Shown piece by piece: positions 9,181 through 16,228 of a DNA stretch of 64,000 nucleotides; position 1 is the stretch's first letter, and every line of letters starts with the position of its first letter. The stretch lies in assembly GCA_903827945.1 (NCBI GenBank), contig CAIKKN010000003.1, positions 16,565 through 80,564 of the forward strand, read 5' to 3'. Under the pieces are notes generated by a model. It saw only the letters and a program-made list of their open reading frames with translations, was not told where the DNA came from and ran no database searches. The position numbers were made by a program, and so were the translations under genes. Origin of the DNA: an uncultured Actinomycetes bacterium (GTDB lineage: Bacteria > Actinomycetota > Actinomycetes > Nanopelagicales > Nanopelagicaceae).

Positions 9181-10830
9181 ATGGCACTCAATCCAGAAGA
9201 AATACTTGAAGGACTAGATGCCGAACAGCGTGAAGCGGTTACTACAATTCGAGGGCCGGTTGTGGTCATTGCCGGAGCCGGTACAGGAAAAACAAGAGTA
9301 ATTACACACCGCATCGCCTACGCAGTTGCATCAGGTGTTGCTGATCCATCAAAGACTTTAGCCCTGACATTTACTGCTCGGGCAGCAGGGGAGATGCGTG
9401 CACGCTTGCGCCAGCTTGGCGTTCCAAATGCATCTGCCAGAACATTTCACTCAGCAGCGCTTCGACAGTTAATGTTTTTCTGGCCGCATTCACTGGGTGG
9501 CCAATTTCCCCGCCTTTTAACGACAAAAGCGCCACTTCTAGCAGCTTCAATAAATGCGACAGATACATATCTGACTCAAGGGGCTCAAACGCTGCGCGAT
9601 ATCTCTTCGGAGATTGAATGGGCTAAGTCGATGGAAATCGCTCCACATTTTTATGTGGACGAAGCGACAGCAGCATCCCGGACTCTCATGATGCCAAATG
9701 GAAAGAGCAATAAGGAAAATCTCTTTGAGATTGCGAAAGTTTATGAACAATATGAAGCAACGAAGAAACAGGAACGCGTAATTGATTTCGAAGATGTGCT
9801 CCTGCTCACCGTCGGAATGATGGAAGAAGATCGCGCAGTCCGTGAACGAGTGAGAGATCAGTATCGATACTTCACAGTCGATGAATACCAGGATGTCTCC
9901 CCGCTTCAACAGCGCCTTCTTAATCTCTGGTTGGGCAATCGCGAAGAGATATGCGTTGTCGGGGATTCGGCACAAACTATTTACTCATTCGCTGGCGCCT
10001 CCTCCACCTTTCTTCTTTCATTCACAAAGCGCTTTCCACAAGCAAAAGTTGTGCGATTAAGCCGTGGCTATCGATCAACACCTGAAATCATTCGCGCCGC
10101 AAATAAGGTATTGAGGCAGGCAGGACAGCATCACGATGTAGAGCATCACGAACTTGTATCAATGAACCAACCGGGGGAGCCATTTACTCTCAATGAATAC
10201 AAGACAACTTTTGATGAAGCCCGAGCAGTCGTTGAATACTTGGGCGAACTTCGCGAGAAGAACGAGAATTTAGAGTTGGCAATCTTGGCTCGTACAAATT
10301 CGCAATTAGATATTTTTGAGAATGAACTTGCAAAGCGAGGTATTCCCTCACAAGTAAAAGGCGCTGACCGATTCTTTGAACGCGTTGATGTGAGAGATGC
10401 AATGAAAGTCATCCGCCAAGCTTCGGTGCTGCCTTCAGATGATTGGTATCGCGACCTAGAATCGGTTCTTACGCCCTTTGGAAAAGCAGATTATGTCTAC
10501 GCCTTTCTTAATCTGGGATTGGAGTTGAAGGCGAGTGGAACAACAACGCTCCGCCAATTCTTACGTGAACTTGAAGACCGTGCCGAACAGAACAATCCGC
10601 CAACTTTGCCTGGGGTTGTTCTTTCCACGCTCCACGCTGCTAAAGGCTTGGAATGGGATCACGTCTTTCTTGTTGGCGTAAATGATGGGACATTGCCGCT
10701 TTCAAATATTCGCGGGTCTGCAGAGGTCGAAGAGGAACGCCGTCTCTTTTATGTGGGTCTGACTCGAGCGAAGAAGCAAGTGCACCTAAGTTATGTGGCA
10801 AAACCCAGCCAATTTCTCGCTTCCATTTAA
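9181..10830 (+). CDS. uvrD2: UvrD2-like SF1 DNA helicase, short form without HRDC domain
   Basis: An ATP-dependent 3'-5' DNA helicase. It has Walker A AGAGTGKTRVITHRI, FTVDEYQDVSPLQQ, VVGDSAQTIYSFAGA, LSRGYRST, STLHAAKGLEWDHV and EERRLFYVGLTRAKKQVHLSY. Mycobacterial UvrD2 continues after the motor into a linker and HRDC domain and carries a tetracysteine motif. This protein ends 14 residues after motif VI (549 aa) and shows no such cysteine cluster. The next 112 bp contain no continuation of the frame, so the short form looks genuine. Position upstream of whiB7 supports orthology. Confidence 0.85.
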   Translation: MALNPEEILEGLDAEQREAVTTIRGPVVVIAGAGTGKTRVITHRIAYAVASGVADPSKTLALTFTARAAGEMRARLRQLGVPNASARTFHSAALRQLMFFWPHSLGGQFPRLLTTKAPLLAASINATDTYLTQGAQTLRDISSEIEWAKSMEIAPHFYVDEATAASRTLMMPNGKSNKENLFEIAKVYEQYEATKKQERVIDFEDVLLLTVGMMEEDRAVRERVRDQYRYFTVDEYQDVSPLQQRLLNLWLGNREEICVVGDSAQTIYSFAGASSTFLLSFTKRFPQAKVVRLSRGYRSTPEIIRAANKVLRQAGQHHDVEHHELVSMNQPGEPFTLNEYKTTFDEARAVVEYLGELREKNENLELAILARTNSQLDIFENELAKRGIPSQVKGADRFFERVDVRDAMKVIRQASVLPSDDWYRDLESVLTPFGKADYVYAFLNLGLELKASGTTTLRQFLRELEDRAEQNNPPTLPGVVLSTLHAAKGLEWDHVFLVGVNDGTLPLSNIRGSAEVEEERRLFYVGLTRAKKQVHLSYVAKPSQFLASI

Positions 10831-10845
10831 TCCCTGCTCACTCGA

Positions 10846-10885
10846 ATTAATTAAGTTGCGCGGTTCAATCCTCGCCCCGTACCCT
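10846..10885 (+). promoter_or_regulatory. Candidate WhiB7-type autoregulatory promoter
   Basis: An AT-rich block AATTAATTAA (10846-10855 approximately) abuts a -35-like TTGCGC (10856-10861), followed after 18 nt by a -10-like TACCCT (10880-10885). WhiB7 is known to bind SigA at promoters with an AT-rich element just upstream of the -35, via its AT-hook. The arrangement fits autoregulation of the downstream leader ORF and whiB7. This is inferred from layout only. Confidence 0.5.
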
Positions 10886-10942
10886 TGGCACTTCACGGCA
10901 ACCGCTGTGAGGCTTTCAGAGAAATCCAGAAGGGAGTGGCAA

Positions 10943-11113
10943 ATGTTGGATTCAACACTTGTTACGACTTCTAGTGCTTTGCAATCAGGCGCAGCTACAA
11001 CTGCGTCACTCTGGCATGCCACAACAACAACCGCAGCTAACGCCTATGCGTTTACAGCAGCCTTCGCCAATCATAAGTATGCGAAGAGCGGAACCTGGGG
11101 GATTATCGGCTAA
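10943..11113 (+). CDS. Leader ORF (56 aa) upstream of whiB7
   Basis: ATG 10943 is preceded at 6 nt by a strong Shine-Dalgarno (AGAAGGGAG). The product is 56 aa, rich in Thr, Ala and Ser, starting MLDSTLVTTSSALQSG and ending KSGTWGIIG. I recognise no domain. The stop codon lies inside a perfect 7-bp hairpin (TTATCGG 11103-11109 with CCGATAA 11114-11120), and a terminator follows 20 nt later, ahead of whiB7. In other actinobacteria whiB7 is controlled by a translated upstream ORF coupled to premature termination, so this is most likely the regulatory leader peptide. A less likely alternative is a Ser/Thr-rich peptide precursor for the nearby ThiF-like protein. Confidence 0.7.
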   Translation: MLDSTLVTTSSALQSGAATTASLWHATTTTAANAYAFTAAFANHKYAKSGTWGIIG

Positions 11114-11132
11114 CCGATAAAAGTCCACACCA

Positions 11133-11171
11133 GGGCCGCTCATCCAAACGGATGGCGGTCCTTTTTCTTTT
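11133..11171 (+). terminator. Intrinsic terminator (attenuator) in the whiB7 leader
   Basis: GGGCCGCTCATCC (11133-11145) pairs with GGATGGCGGTCC (11150-11161) with one bulged T and one G-T pair around an AAAC loop, followed by CTTTTTCTTTT. It stands between the leader ORF and whiB7 and would stop transcription before whiB7 unless disrupted. Confidence 0.8.
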
Positions 11172-11238
11172 CCAGAAGGAAAATAAATAAAACCAGATCA
11201 ATAATCAATAGAAATCAAGTAGAGAGGAAGTGAGAACA

Positions 11239-11682
11239 ATGGGAGTTCTCCTGAGTGAGCTATTAGTCCCAGGGTGGGCTGATAGCGGCATAGTAAGTAG
11301 TTCTAGTAGTTCTAGTAGTTCTGGCAGTTCTAGCAGTTCTGGCGCCGGAGTGATGATTGGCCTGCGCGAAGTGACCTGCCTTGAAGGTGAAGTGAATGCG
11401 ATGAGCTTGCCTTGTCACAGCGCTGATCCTGAAATCTTTTTCGCCGAAGATTTGGAAACGATCGCGCGCGCGAAGAGGGCTTGTGGCGCATGTCCAATGG
11501 CGAGGGCATGCCTTGAAGGTGCTCTCTCTCGCAGTGAACCGTGTGGAGTATGGGGCGGTCAATTATTCGACAATGGTCGGGTTATAAGTCAAAAGCGAGG
11601 AGTTGGGCGACCACGACTTACACTCGAAACTCAATTGGACATTAATTCAGAGGCTGAGTTGATGGACGAACGCGTTGCTTGA
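11239..11682 (+). CDS. whiB7: WhiB7-type redox-sensing transcriptional regulator
   Basis: An iron-sulfur WhiB protein that activates intrinsic antibiotic-resistance genes in mycobacteria. Four cluster cysteines are present (C59, and C82-x2-C85-x5-C91), followed by the EPCGVWGG turn and, diagnostic for WhiB7, a C-terminal AT-hook-like KRGVGRPR (119-126). ATG 11239 is placed 11 nt after GAGAGG. This gives 147 aa, much longer than the 92 aa of the tuberculosis protein, because of a poly-Ser segment encoded by a 9-bp repeat (11296-11340). ATG at codon 38, just after the repeat, would give a normal-sized N terminus and is a real alternative. Its 3' end overlaps the convergent ThiF-like gene by 36 bp. 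Confidence 0.88.
   Translation: MGVLLSELLVPGWADSGIVSSSSSSSSSGSSSSSGAGVMIGLREVTCLEGEVNAMSLPCHSADPEIFFAEDLETIARAKRACGACPMARACLEGALSRSEPCGVWGGQLFDNGRVISQKRGVGRPRLTLETQLDINSEAELMDERVA
11296..11340 (+). repeat. 9-bp tandem repeat, five units, in the whiB7 N-terminal coding region
   Basis: The unit AGTAGTTCT is repeated exactly three times, then two variants (GGCAGTTCT, AGCAGTTCT). It encodes an almost pure serine run. Length is a multiple of three, so unit gain or loss keeps the frame. Confidence 0.9.
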
Positions 11683-12771
11683 GGCACAACCACATTCAGG
11701 ATGCGTGCTCCAATGGTGATGGCGTATGCCCTCAAGAGGTTTTAGAAGATCGATTGTGAGCGAATGGTTGATGAGGGAAGTTCTTCCTCCTGCTGCAAAT
11801 TCGCAAATATAAGAAGTAACTGCGCCTGCCGCAAATGATGTTGAAGCAGTTGTCATCTCTCGACTTTTGAGTTGCATGGTGTTGTTTTGAGTCGCAATGC
11901 TGATAAAAAGCGGCACATAATCGCGCCGGTGGAGTCTCACACAATTGAGACATGCGCTAGAGCCCGATGCAGCCGTAGAAGTATCACTGGGAATGACCAA
12001 CGGCCCGATTTCAAGGGTGTGAGATGTTGGCATTGAAATCTGAAGGTGAGGAATCCCTTCACTCGTCCATGGCTGAATGAAATCAAATTCAGTATTACCA
12101 GTTGAAATTATCAATTGAGGGGCCAAATCAATAGCATGCTCGGCATAAGTCAATTGAGAACTGCCAATGATCTCCTTATTGATTTCAAGGTATTTTCTCC
12201 CAATATCTAGGGGCTTTACGAATACGCCGCAGACATCTTTTGGTGAAGTTCGTTTATTTGAGCTCTCTGGTGTCGTAAATATTTTCGATTGGCTAAAACC
12301 GCTAGCCTGCAGATTCGCCAGCAGGGCCCGAGCCAATCTGTTATCTCCAAGAATGAGGATTGCAAATGATTTTCGTGATGCAACTTCGCGCTCCCCGCCA
12401 TCAGAGGTAGCCGCTCTCCACGTATAAAGGTCGAACTCGGGTGTGACGCGCTCGAGGTAATGATTCTTCAAAAGATTCAAACCAAGCTTTTGCGGGATGC
12501 TTGTGCGAAACTCAACATAGTTGTGAGTGGTGAGCTCCTTGAGGAAATCCAGGATTACTTCGTGATCGAGATTACAAAGTTCAGCGATTGACCCCGTACT
12601 CCTCGTGCCATCACACGCGCGAGCAATCGAAAGATATGGATCTGATGGAACGTACAACCCAGCGCTTTCTTCTCCTACGTAGAATTCCTTTGTGTTCAAT
12701 TGAATGAGCAAAATCCCAGGCTTGAGCATTGGAAAGATCTGGTTGGGGGAGCTAAACCTTGGATGATGCAC
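11647..12771 (-). CDS. ThiF-like / TOMM leader-peptide-binding-type protein
   Basis: A 374-aa protein resembling the ThiF-like (ocin-ThiF) proteins annotated as TOMM precursor leader-peptide-binding or cyclodehydratase partners. The N-terminal part (ACDGTRSTGSIAELCNLDHEVILDFLKEL) looks like their winged-helix module, followed by a Rossmann-like segment (FAILILGDNRLARALLANL). Zinc-type cysteines occur in CLNCVRLHRRD and the C-terminal HPECGC. No YcaO partner or obvious precursor is in the window, so a role in peptide modification is unproven. The start may be GTG 12771 or ATG 12729. Similar genes occur near uvrD2/whiB7 in other actinobacteria. Confidence 0.65.
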   Translation of the reverse strand: MHHPRFSSPNQIFPMLKPGILLIQLNTKEFYVGEESAGLYVPSDPYLSIARACDGTRSTGSIAELCNLDHEVILDFLKELTTHNYVEFRTSIPQKLGLNLLKNHYLERVTPEFDLYTWRAATSDGGEREVASRKSFAILILGDNRLARALLANLQASGFSQSKIFTTPESSNKRTSPKDVCGVFVKPLDIGRKYLEINKEIIGSSQLTYAEHAIDLAPQLIISTGNTEFDFIQPWTSEGIPHLQISMPTSHTLEIGPLVIPSDTSTAASGSSACLNCVRLHRRDYVPLFISIATQNNTMQLKSREMTTASTSFAAGAVTSYICEFAAGGRTSLINHSLTIDLLKPLEGIRHHHWSTHPECGCASSNAFVHQLSL

Positions 12772-12860
12772 GAGGCAGAGTGTTCAGTGAATTGCCTTTA
12801 AATATCTGGCGTTGCGCCAAACCTGGGGATTCCACAGGTCACCTTCTACTGCGAGGGAAA

Positions 12861-12915
12861 TAAAAAACCGCAACTTCATATCTTGAGAAGCAATCTCTCA
12901 ATGATGAAGCTGCGG
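12861..12915 (-). terminator. Intrinsic terminator after the DUF5679 gene
   Basis: On the minus strand a 12-bp stem with one mismatch (CCGCAGCTTCAT against ATGAAGTTGCGG) is followed by TTTTTTA, which is a standard terminator for the gene ending at 12986. Confidence 0.85.
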
Positions 12916-12985
12916 TCTTTATAGAATTTTGAGGCTCAAATTTACAAATTCAAAATGGCCTTCGCTTAATCGAGCTGTTTAGCTA

Positions 12986-13144
12986 TTAAGCCTTACCCAA
13001 GATGCGATTCACTTTGGTACCGCATACTGGACAGATGCCCTGTGCCATGCGGCGACCGGAATCTGAGACCTTGACGTGTCCTTCAAAGGCACGCTTCTCT
13101 TTGCACTTTACGCAGTAAGCCTCACCCTTATATTCCTCAGCCAT
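12986..13144 (-). CDS. DUF5679 small zinc-ribbon-like protein
   Basis: A 52-aa protein with two CxxC pairs (YCVKCKEKR and ICPVCGTKV), matching the actinobacterial DUF5679 family. The ATG at 13142-13144 has an excellent Shine-Dalgarno (GGAGGAGC) 5 nt upstream. The longer open frame extends 39 codons further upstream without a better start, so the short form is preferred. The function is unknown; the Cys spacing suggests zinc binding. It is monocistronic, with its own terminator. Confidence 0.85.
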   Translation of the reverse strand: MAEEYKGEAYCVKCKEKRAFEGHVKVSDSGRRMAQGICPVCGTKVNRILGKA

Positions 13145-13301
13145 ATTGCTCCTCCAATCACCGCGACGCCCTTGTCGAGTTCGACGCCTTTCCTTTTGGA
13201 GTAAGGCAATGGCCGGGAGCCTCCCGACCTGAGCGTGCGTATGCATAGAGGTTACAGGCACTTCACGCTTGAGCGGGGGATTTTGACGCGTATTTGTGGA
13301 T

Positions 13302-14018
13302 TTAATCCACGGATGAATTCAGCACTGGCGAGTCTGGCAGGAGCTGAATTCCAGCCTCAAAGCCCTCCAGCCAGGCTTCTGCCCGCGCAAGATCGGGGAA
13401 TCGGGCTAATTGGGCGTAAAAAGCCTCGCTGTGGTCAGCGATACGAAGATGTATGAGCTCATGAATGAGGACACACGCTAGAACGTATTCAGGAGCCCCA
13501 TTAAGGCGGTCTGAAATTCGAATGGTTCGGTCTATGGTTGTACAAGAACCCCAGCGCTCGCGCATAGAGCGCCAGGAGACCGAAGCGGGTCTCTCATGAA
13601 AGTCGGGCAGGTGTTGCTCTAGAAGCTCCAAGGCCATCTTCTCCAAAACCTCATTGCCTCGTTTGAGTTTGGCTTCCCGGCGAAGCAGCGCGCCAATCAT
13701 CTCGGGGATGATCTCTCGCTCTTGACGCCTGGTCATCTTTTCAGGGATATGGATTTCAATAAGTCCGTTTTGTCGGATTGCCGAGATTCCTCGTTTGCGG
13801 CGGGCACTTCTGATGACCCGAAACTCGGGAAGGTTGGCCGGAAGAGAGGGCAGGCCTGAAAGATTTGTGGATCTTGTGGTTGTGCGAGCCTGACGAGTTC
13901 TTACGGCTTTTTCTCCCACACCTTCAAAGATATCTCCAAAAATTAACTCCTGAATATATTTGTCAGGATCTCTGTGAATAGGTGAGTTGCTGTCTTTCAT
14001 TGGGTTATCCACCGACAC
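13302..14018 (-). CDS. YgjP-like M48-type metallopeptidase domain protein
   Basis: A 238-aa protein with the zinc-protease signature HELIHLRIADHSEAFY (HExxH, third ligand probably in DHSEAFY), preceded by SVSWRSMRERWGSCT, the hallmark of the YgjP/DUF45 family. Some YgjP-type proteins have been assigned nucleotide pyrophosphatase activity, so the biochemical role is uncertain. GTG 14018 is the longest start; ATG 14000 would remove 6 residues and neither has a clear ribosome binding site. Three DnaA-box-like 9-mers lie at or just upstream of the start. Confidence 0.75.
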   Translation of the reverse strand: MSVDNPMKDSNSPIHRDPDKYIQELIFGDIFEGVGEKAVRTRQARTTTRSTNLSGLPSLPANLPEFRVIRSARRKRGISAIRQNGLIEIHIPEKMTRRQEREIIPEMIGALLRREAKLKRGNEVLEKMALELLEQHLPDFHERPASVSWRSMRERWGSCTTIDRTIRISDRLNGAPEYVLACVLIHELIHLRIADHSEAFYAQLARFPDLARAEAWLEGFEAGIQLLPDSPVLNSSVD

Positions 14019-14056
14019 TGTGAGTTATCCCCGTCTTCTCCACATGTTTATCAACA
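14005..14056 (+). promoter_or_regulatory. Cluster of three DnaA-box-like 9-mers
   Basis: TTATCCACC (14005), TTATCCCCG (14025) and TTATCAACA (14048) lie on the same strand 20 and 23 bp apart, differing by 1, 2 and 1 positions from TTATCCACA. They overlap the start of the metallopeptidase gene. No replication genes are nearby, so this may be a DnaA titration or regulatory site, or chance. Confidence 0.3.
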
Positions 14057-14403
14057 GGCGGCAGCTCGTACGTTAAGAATCGCACATCGATTCATCAATC
14101 ACCAAGTGATAACGGTCAATCTCATCCCGGTCCAAAGCAAGGACATCCACATCAGTGCGACACCGGCCACTTTTAACAGTGAATAGTAAATACTGTTGAA
14201 ATTCACAAAAATATTCTCGCCCACACGGAGTTCTCATTTGATTCTAATTCTTAGTTCTCGTAGGTTGAGCACACGAAGTCCTCGGATAACCGTTCATTAT
14301 TTGCAAGGGGAAGGCAAATAAAGAATCGTGCGCCCGGGGGCTTCGCTTTTTTATGGCCTAAATCAAAATCTAGATCAGGCCAAAATCAAAAGGCGAGAGC
14401 GGT
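14057..14403. other. Intergenic region without a recognised gene
   Basis: No convincing ORF was found. It contains a perfect 8-bp inverted repeat (TTATTTGC 14297-14304, GCAAATAA 14314-14321) and a GC-rich block GCCCGGGGGC near 14331. Both are downstream of the minus-strand metalloprotease gene and might help end its transcript, but neither has a clear T run in the right place. Confidence 0.5.
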
Positions 14404-15705
14404 CTAGAGAAGGCCCGATAAATCATCAGGAACAGTAGTGCTTCGAATAAAACCCTCGGGGTCAGCGAGATCTTTTAAAGTTGGTAGAAGCGCAGAATCT
14501 TCCCAACGATGATCACGAATTTTAATACCTTCAGGCAATTCCTGCGTTGCGAGTGCAACGAGTTCGCCCCAGAAGATCGAACATTCTCGAGTTTTGCGTG
14601 GTGAAACTTCTAATCCCAGCAAAGTTGCAAAGAGTTGTTGAGAAGGTGAATTAGTTGCTCGACTTCGACGCTGCATTTCTTGAAGCGAAATAAATGCTGG
14701 CAAGCGATCCTTTGCAGCCATCGTCACGACATGATCAACCCATCCTTCAATGAGAGCCAATGCCATTTCTAATTTCTCTAGCGCTGATGCTTGTTGTTGA
14801 GTAGTTTCTGGCATAAACATTCCCTGGTTGATTGCAATATTAATTGATGCAGGGTTGTTTATATCGAGTTCACCTGACGCCATTGCGTCTTCTGCCTGAC
14901 GCTGAATACTTTCAACATCGATGCGGATACCTTTTCCATATTGCGTCATGCAATCTTGAATATATTGTGTGAGCCACGGAGTATGAGCGAAAAGTCTTGC
15001 CGCCGCAGCTTCGCGAAGTGCCAAGAAATATGTAACTTCTCGTTCTTCGATATCAAGATCCTTCGCCCATTCCTTTATGTTTTGTGGGATGAGGTGAGTA
15101 CCAGGCTTTGTGAACAATGGAAGTGAAACATCATGAGATCCAGTGATTTTCAGAGCTAAACCACCGACGGATAGTCCAAGTTGAGTTGCTACAAGTGAAC
15201 CCATAAATCCCCGCATAATCGGATTTATCGCCTCAACGCTAAAGCCGCCCATAGGAAATCCTTGAGGTAATCCAAGATTTTCAGCGATTGCATCTCGAAC
15301 TTCATTAGAGGTTTCCGCATCCATTCCTTCAGGATTCGAACCTCCGAGTTGCTGAGTCATTTCTGTGAGAACAGTGGAGAGCGCGGTTGCCATGCCTTCT
15401 GCAAGGGGTTCGACCATCTTCTGCCAACCTGCCAACGAATTATCTAGCCACTCACGACGCGACCACGCGACATCGTTGCTGGAATTTGTGGAAGGGAAAA
15501 CTGTTACGTCATCGAGCCAAAGCTCGGCAAGTTCGAGCGCCTCCTTCATCTGTGAGACATCAGTTGAACCAACTGGGATGATTTCGTGAGCGGCAATAAA
15601 TGTGCGAGAACTTTCGCGAAGTGCATCGAGAGTTATGAGCTCGCTATTGTTTTTTCCTCGGGCAGCGTTCAGGAAGTCTCCAGGGCCAAATCCAAAATTG
15701 CTCAT
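14404..15705 (-). CDS. Zinc-dependent metalloprotease-like protein (DUF2342 family)
   Basis: A 433-aa protein of the actinobacterial DUF2342 / zinc-dependent metalloprotease group. Recognisable segments are the AEGMATALS region, a central PLFTKPG segment, REAAAARLFAHTPWL and the characteristic ALIEGWVDHVVTMAA near residue 335. Enzymatic activity is family annotation rather than something shown here. ATG 15703-15705 has AAAGGA 5 nt upstream; the open frame continues another 80 codons through two 9-bp repeat arrays, an artefact of the repeats. Rv3195 of M. tuberculosis, also close to uvrD2, belongs to the same family as far as I recall. Confidence 0.8.
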   Translation of the reverse strand: MSNFGFGPGDFLNAARGKNNSELITLDALRESSRTFIAAHEIIPVGSTDVSQMKEALELAELWLDDVTVFPSTNSSNDVAWSRREWLDNSLAGWQKMVEPLAEGMATALSTVLTEMTQQLGGSNPEGMDAETSNEVRDAIAENLGLPQGFPMGGFSVEAINPIMRGFMGSLVATQLGLSVGGLALKITGSHDVSLPLFTKPGTHLIPQNIKEWAKDLDIEEREVTYFLALREAAAARLFAHTPWLTQYIQDCMTQYGKGIRIDVESIQRQAEDAMASGELDINNPASINIAINQGMFMPETTQQQASALEKLEMALALIEGWVDHVVTMAAKDRLPAFISLQEMQRRSRATNSPSQQLFATLLGLEVSPRKTRECSIFWGELVALATQELPEGIKIRDHRWEDSALLPTLKDLADPEGFIRSTTVPDDLSGLL

Positions 15706-15720
15706 TCCGATCCTTTCATT

Positions 15721-15765
15721 CCTTCTGATCCTTCTAATCCCGCTAATCCTTCTAATCCCGCTAGT
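15721..15765 (+). repeat. 9-bp imperfect tandem repeat, five units
   Basis: Units alternate CCTTCTAAT and CCCGCTAAT (first CCTTCTGAT, last CCCGCTAGT). It lies immediately upstream of the ribosome binding site of the minus-strand metalloprotease gene, so it would be part of its 5' untranslated or promoter region. Confidence 0.85.
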
Positions 15766-15821
15766 ACGTGCAAGTTTTTCTGTATGGTGATGGTAACAAC
15801 CGAAGCGCGCATAAACATTCC

Positions 15822-15875
15822 CATCTGGCCCATCTGGCCCATCTGGCCCATCTGGCCCATCTGGCCCATCTGGCA
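15822..15875 (+). repeat. 9-bp tandem repeat, six units, in the divergent promoter region
   Basis: Six units of CATCTGGCC (the last ends in CA) in the 189-bp gap between the divergent metalloprotease gene and the small membrane protein gene. It ends 8 bp before the predicted -10 box of the plus-strand gene. Confidence 0.95.
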
Positions 15876-15882
15876 AAACGGC

Positions 15883-15888
15883 TAGACT
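15883..15888 (+). promoter_or_regulatory. Predicted leaderless -10 box for the gene at 15895
   Basis: TAGACT then 6 nt then ATG 15895. The region where a -35 would lie is inside the 9-bp repeat array. Confidence 0.6.
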
Positions 15889-15894
15889 CTGCTC

Positions 15895-16128
15895 ATGTTC
15901 AAAGCTGTGGCAATTAAATCTCTGGCTCTCAAGGGTGGTATTCACGCCAGCTCATCGGCCATTGCCGCGCTTGCCTGGTGGATAGTTCCAATTCTTGCCG
16001 TTCTTGGCGCAATTGCGTACGTGGTTTGGGTCTCCAAATTCAAGTCGGGTTTCGACAATCAAACACACCGATCTGTAGGGAAGTTCAACAAATTTCAGGC
16101 AAGTTTCAAGGATGACCAGCCTAAGTAG
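15895..16128 (+). CDS. Small single-pass membrane protein
   Basis: A 77-aa protein of unrecognised family. One hydrophobic segment (about residues 23-46, AIAALAWWIVPILAVLGAIAYVVW) is followed by a basic, polar C-terminal tail likely facing the cytoplasm. The predicted leaderless promoter and lack of overlap with other genes support it being real. The stop is followed directly by a 10-bp repeat array and then the UPF0182 gene. Confidence 0.65.
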   Translation: MFKAVAIKSLALKGGIHASSSAIAALAWWIVPILAVLGAIAYVVWVSKFKSGFDNQTHRSVGKFNKFQASFKDDQPK

Positions 16129-16138
16129 TTCAAATCCA

Positions 16139-16218
16139 CCAGTTCTAGCCGGTTATAACCAGTTCTAGCCAGTTGTAACCAGTTGTAACCAGTTATAAAG
16201 GTCTATCCAGGTCTATTA
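16139..16218 (+). repeat. 10-bp tandem repeat array upstream of the UPF0182 gene
   Basis: Six imperfect units of CCAGTTNTAA (16139-16198) are followed by two units of AGGTCTATYM (16199-16218). The period is one DNA helical turn. The array ends at the predicted -10 box of the UPF0182 gene, so it occupies its promoter region. Confidence 0.85.
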
Positions 16219-16222
16219 GTGT
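16217..16222 (+). promoter_or_regulatory. Predicted leaderless -10 box for the UPF0182 gene
   Basis: TAGTGT then 6 nt then ATG 16229, at the end of the 10-bp repeat array. Confidence 0.55.
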
Positions 16223-16228
16223 TGCCCT

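Noticed and set aside
13145..13261. A 39-codon upstream extension of the DUF5679 protein
   Set aside because: A strong ribosome binding site is placed for the internal ATG, and the short product matches the family size.
15706..15945. An 80-codon N-terminal extension of the metalloprotease-family gene
   Set aside because: It is produced by reading through two 9-bp arrays (repeated Asp-Gly-Pro); a good ribosome binding site and family-like N terminus occur at 15705.
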